From contig CM040440.1 of the NCBI GenBank assembly GCA_022749755.1, positions 13,565,269 through 13,629,268 of the forward strand: DNA of 64,000 nucleotides, in the 5' to 3' direction. Made by a program: the position numbers and the translations under genes. Origin of the DNA: Azadirachta indica (taxonomy: Eukaryota > Streptophyta > Magnoliopsida > Sapindales > Meliaceae). Under the pieces are notes generated by a model. It did no database searches. It saw only the letters and a list, made by a program, of their open reading frames with translations, and had not been told where the DNA came from. Positions within the stretch are counted from its first letter, which is position 1, and each line of letters opens with the position of its first letter. Below are positions 60,813-64,000 of this stretch, piece after piece.

Positions 60813-61157
60813 TCACAGCTGTCCTCGTGCTTCTTGGCTAACTTGCTTCAGCAACTGATCGAATGCCTCAGTTGTGCACCCAAGATTGATCGGACCGTCA
60901 ATTTTAAAATCGAAATCGCTATCTTCTGACTGCTCCATCAATTCTTTAAACTTGGGTAGGCAGAGATACTTCACCGGAACATCGTATCTCATCTTGTGTT
61001 GCTCACCGACGTACATTGGTACGCAACCCTTTCGAGCTTGAGCCGTCTTGTAGCCTTCAACCATCACAAGTCTTTCGTAGCTACTTTTGGAACCACCAAC
61101 GCTCAACTTCTTCACCAGTGCACCGAGACTCCTTCGAACACATCTTCTGCAGAACAT
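60813..61157 (-). CDS. SAUR-family auxin-responsive protein (5 of 5)
   Basis: A 114-aa protein identical to SAUR 1 (9767-10111), with the core RKGCVPMYVGEQHKMRYDVP, FKELMEQSEDSD and FDFKIDGPINLGC. In the coding region I saw only two base differences from SAUR 1, both synonymous (GGA/GGG Gly and AAA/AAG Lys). The promoter is also conserved. Either a recent duplicate under constraint or the second haplotype of the same locus. Confidence 0.93.
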   Translation of the reverse strand: MFCRRCVRRSLGALVKKLSVGGSKSSYERLVMVEGYKTAQARKGCVPMYVGEQHKMRYDVPVKYLCLPKFKELMEQSEDSDFDFKIDGPINLGCTTEAFDQLLKQVSQEARGQL

Positions 61158-61262
61158 GTTTGATGATTATTGTATACTGCTTTCACAAACCAGGAAGAAA
61201 GAAAATGGTGAAAGCTGGAAGAGAGAGTTTGAAGAGAGAAAACAGAGAGGTTGTGTTTGAAT

Positions 61263-61270
61263 TATATATA
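61263..61270 (-). promoter_or_regulatory. TATA box of SAUR 5
   Basis: TATATATA on the minus strand, 106 bp before the ATG at 61157, as in SAUR 1. Confidence 0.65.
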
Positions 61271-62599
61271 GGGAAATTCCGACTGTAATTATAGATTAGA
61301 AATTCCAACTCAATTAGGAGATTAATATCTCAGTTCGAGGAGACGCTGCTTCCTAAACTTATGGACCAATCACGCTACCTTTCTTCCAGAGGTTCGAATT
61401 TTAGAACGTATATACTGCTTGATTTAATTAATTAATAATTCAGTTTTTTATATTTGCATCCAATTATTTCTCTTTCTCAAGTTCTAACTTTCCTATTATG
61501 AATTTAATAAATACTGTCTTTACACGGAAAATATATATTCCTCTCGTTCTTGTTTTCGGAGTCGGGAGTAATTAAATATGTTTGCTTTTCTAAATTTAAA
61601 CACAAATTTAAAAATCTTTTTTTCTTTATCAAGTAAAAAGGAAATTTTTTTCCTAAATTCAAAAAATTCAATCAAATTTATTATATATCTTTATATAAAT
61701 ATCATATTTCATAACAAAGAAGAAAAATATAGGACATTTAAATCTAGATTTATTTAAAATGCAGATTAATTTAGAATTAAAAAAAAAAAAACCCTAAAGT
61801 AGAAATGTAATTTTTTTTTATATCAATCATAATCCACGATCCGTTTTAACATCAAGAATGACTTAACAAAAGCATTTGAATAGCAGGAAAAAAGTAAACT
61901 AAATTGTGGCGTTATGTAACCTAGAAACGAAAAAATAAATTAATATAACCTAATTGAACTTAATTAATTACATTGACACTAAATGCTAACAGTACGTAAA
62001 TTAACAACTAGATGTACTTTAGTACTCAAACTCTTTATTTTCAGTCAAAATTTTAGTAACATTTTCCTCCGGTTCTTTTTCCAAAATAACTTATATCATC
62101 TTCTAGCTTCAAATTTGAAAAGGACTTTTTCCAATCAATGCCAAGAGGAATCACTACGTATGTTTTTAATTTTTTTTTTTTTAAATAGAGTTAATAGTCT
62201 TTATATCTCTCATGCTAATAGGAATATTGTAAAGACAATAATTCTTTTATAATTTCTTACAATAAAAATATTTGAAAATAGATTAAAATGGAGGTAGAAA
62301 TCAAAGGCATTCCTAGAGTAATAAGGTTTCCACATTCGTTATGGAAATTCTCTTGAGTTTAATTAATTAATTTGTTGTTATTATTAATTAACTGGCTATA
62401 AATGCCCTAACTACCTATATTCTGCATCAATACTATTTAAAATTCAACTTCAAGAGATTTATATATAAGTAGGACAAGGTAAAAAAATCTGAAATCCAAA
62501 AATTCAAATTGAACTAAACCAAAATCGACAGATTCTATCTGGGGTTGGTTCCAAAATCATGTATCAATGAGGTGCTCATTGTCGACAGGATGCCATTCA

Positions 62600-63115
62600 A
62601 GCTCTTTTACCTTCAAGTTACAAAATAATATTAAATCTTACTGATCAACAGCTAACACTTGATTATCTATTGAAAAAAATTTTTGTCAATCCTCTCCCAT
62701 CTAATTGGGTGATTGATTTGGGATATTTATAGCGAGGGTAAAGTTTGGAAGAAATTATTTGAAGAGAAAAGTGAAAACATGCTCTACATTTTCAAAAATC
62801 TGAAGAAGAAGAGTAAGAAAAGCTCAGGAATTGACTACATAACGGACTGTAGAACATGGAGATCGCACAAGGATACCAAAAACTATTCTCTAGATTGTGA
62901 AACGAATATTAATAATTGTAGGGATGATTACGTCTCTATCAAATAAAAAGGAAAGAAAAGATAAAAGGAAGATGATGAAGAGGAAATAATGCCTTCTTAC
63001 ACTTTCCAAGATATAATGAAAATGTTTCAAGAGAATAATATGTCTATAGTTGAGCTATTGGATGCATGTATAATGTTGTTGAGAGATTTCAAAATGTGGT
63101 GTTTGTTAGGGATGG
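62600..63115 (+). pseudogene. NAC-domain gene remnant, plus strand (copy A')
   Basis: Counterpart of 11541-12075. It reads LTDQQLTLDYLLKKIFVNPLPSNW with the Trp intact where unit A has TGA, then after a frame change DIYSEGKVWKKLFEEKSENM, NLKKKSKKSSGID, CRTWRSHKDTKN. It is slightly less decayed than unit A, so some lesions of unit A are later than the duplication. Confidence 0.7.
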
Positions 63116-64000
63116 TAATGGAATGGGGACCCCTTCCTCGGCCCTATACTCCTCCTCGTCCTCGATTTGCTCAAATCGAGGATGAGTAGTCTTTGATTTG
63201 GACCTAAAACCCCCATCTCGTCCCCAATTAATTTGACCTTGTTTAACTTTAAACTTGAATAAAAATATGTTGCAGTTCATGGATTTGATTTTAAGACACA
63301 GAGAAAGCTGAACAACTAACTTAACACTAGAACAATTACATTTTAACTAGTTTTCTACCATAAAAACTAAATGATAAAAACAAACAAAAGATTGAAAAGA
63401 ACTTTTAGGATAATAGGAAAATTATACCACACCAACACTTAGAATACATGAACAATATAATATTACATTACTTCAATATATATTTTTTAAGATATGTCAT
63501 ATTTTTCTTTTTATTGTCTATTGTAGAATATTTTCATTTTAATTAATAAAATTAAAATCACATACTAGTAACTTAATAGTAAAATACGTAACTCTCTTCT
63601 TTCTTATGACGAAAGGGATTTTTGTCTCTATAATTATTTTTGGTATATTTTTCTTAAATTAGGAATAGTTTTTAATCAAATTGTTAGAGATTTTTGTGGA
63701 CAACATCAGATTTACAACTATCTTGACTTTTAGTAGATTTTGGCCAAATTGGCAAAAAATCTCTTCTTTTGATAAAAACTCTCTTCTTTCTTATCAAGAT
63801 AGGGATTGCAGACTTTATAATGGTTTTGAATAGATTTTTCTTAAATTAAAAACAAATTTTTATCAAATTATTAGAGACTTTTACAGCTAACATTAGATTT
63901 GCAACTATCTTAACTTTTGATAGATTTTGACGAAATTGGTGTAAACTTTTGTCGATAAGTTCAACACGAAACTTCTAACTATACTAATTTTTGATACATT
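63116..64000. repeat. Dispersed repeat following plus-strand NAC remnant (copy A')
   Basis: Homologous to 12076-12942; continues past the window end. Confidence 0.75.

Larger units (their letters stand above)
57256..64000. repeat. Segmental duplication copy A' (empty site, truncated by window)
   Basis: Collinear with 504-1974 joined directly to 7671-12942. At 58720 the target GCTCT of the first copia element occurs once with both flanks, so this copy never received the element. The block continues past the window edge. Confidence 0.92.

Noticed and set aside
1..64000. CRISPR arrays, bacterial operons, rRNA genes
   Set aside because: None seen. The direct repeats present are plant minisatellites or transposon parts.

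Overview
This is AT-rich nuclear DNA of a dicot plant. It carries intronless SAUR genes, NAC-domain gene remnants, a TIR-NBS-LRR (TNL) remnant with the dicot-type post-LRR domain, Ty1/copia LTR retrotransposons and Mutator-like (MULE) and hAT-like DNA transposons. The TNL wording resembles woody dicots such as Citrus, but that is only a weak impression. There is no operon logic here, and most open frames longer than 60 codons are chance frames or transposon debris.

The backbone is a locally amplified SAUR + NAC gene unit. Five intact SAUR genes lie on the minus strand at 9767-10111, 25849-26175, 35654-36001, 54917-55249 and 60813-61157. Broken NAC genes accompany them: minus-strand remnants at 14739-15679, about 25376-25565, 36690-37232, 54420-54620 and 56030-56539, and plus-strand remnants at 11541-12075, 13078-13250, 31750-33815 (split) and 62600-63115. 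The SAURs are the only genes in the window that look clearly functional.

1-503: unassigned. 504-12942: duplication copy A, interrupted by a 5.7-kb copia element (1975-7665). 13078-14180: tandem copy of part of the preceding unit. 14739-15679: NAC pseudogene. 16480-24000: a short duplicated segment whose second copy is split by a 5.3-kb MULE with a decayed MuDR transposase (18168-23485). 24400-24850: DUF3444 fragment. 24.9-34.8 kb: second SAUR/NAC unit, split by an inverted-repeat element (27061-31208) and a 1.5-kb non-autonomous MULE (32167-33705). 35.6-37.2 kb: third unit. 37780-39060: DUF1985 transposon-type gene remnant. 40022-48345: 5'-truncated TNL pseudogene split by a second copia element (41619-46951). 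49.2-49.7 kb: CTG-rich tract. 50.15-56.5 kb: fourth unit, carrying a solo LTR (50283-51150) and a hAT-like element (52032-54143). 57256-64000: copy A', a near-identical duplicate of copy A that lacks the copia insertion and runs off the window.

The clearest results come from comparing paralogues inside the window. Empty sites for several insertions are present, so element ends and target-site duplications can be read to the base. The two full copia elements, the solo LTR and the two MULEs are dated relative to the duplications. The most unusual signal is in the first copia element: no initiator-Met tRNA primer-binding site is visible, but a 15-base sequence 2 bases inside the 5' LTR is perfectly complementary to the LTR's own R/U5 region, suggesting self-priming or a leader stem-loop.
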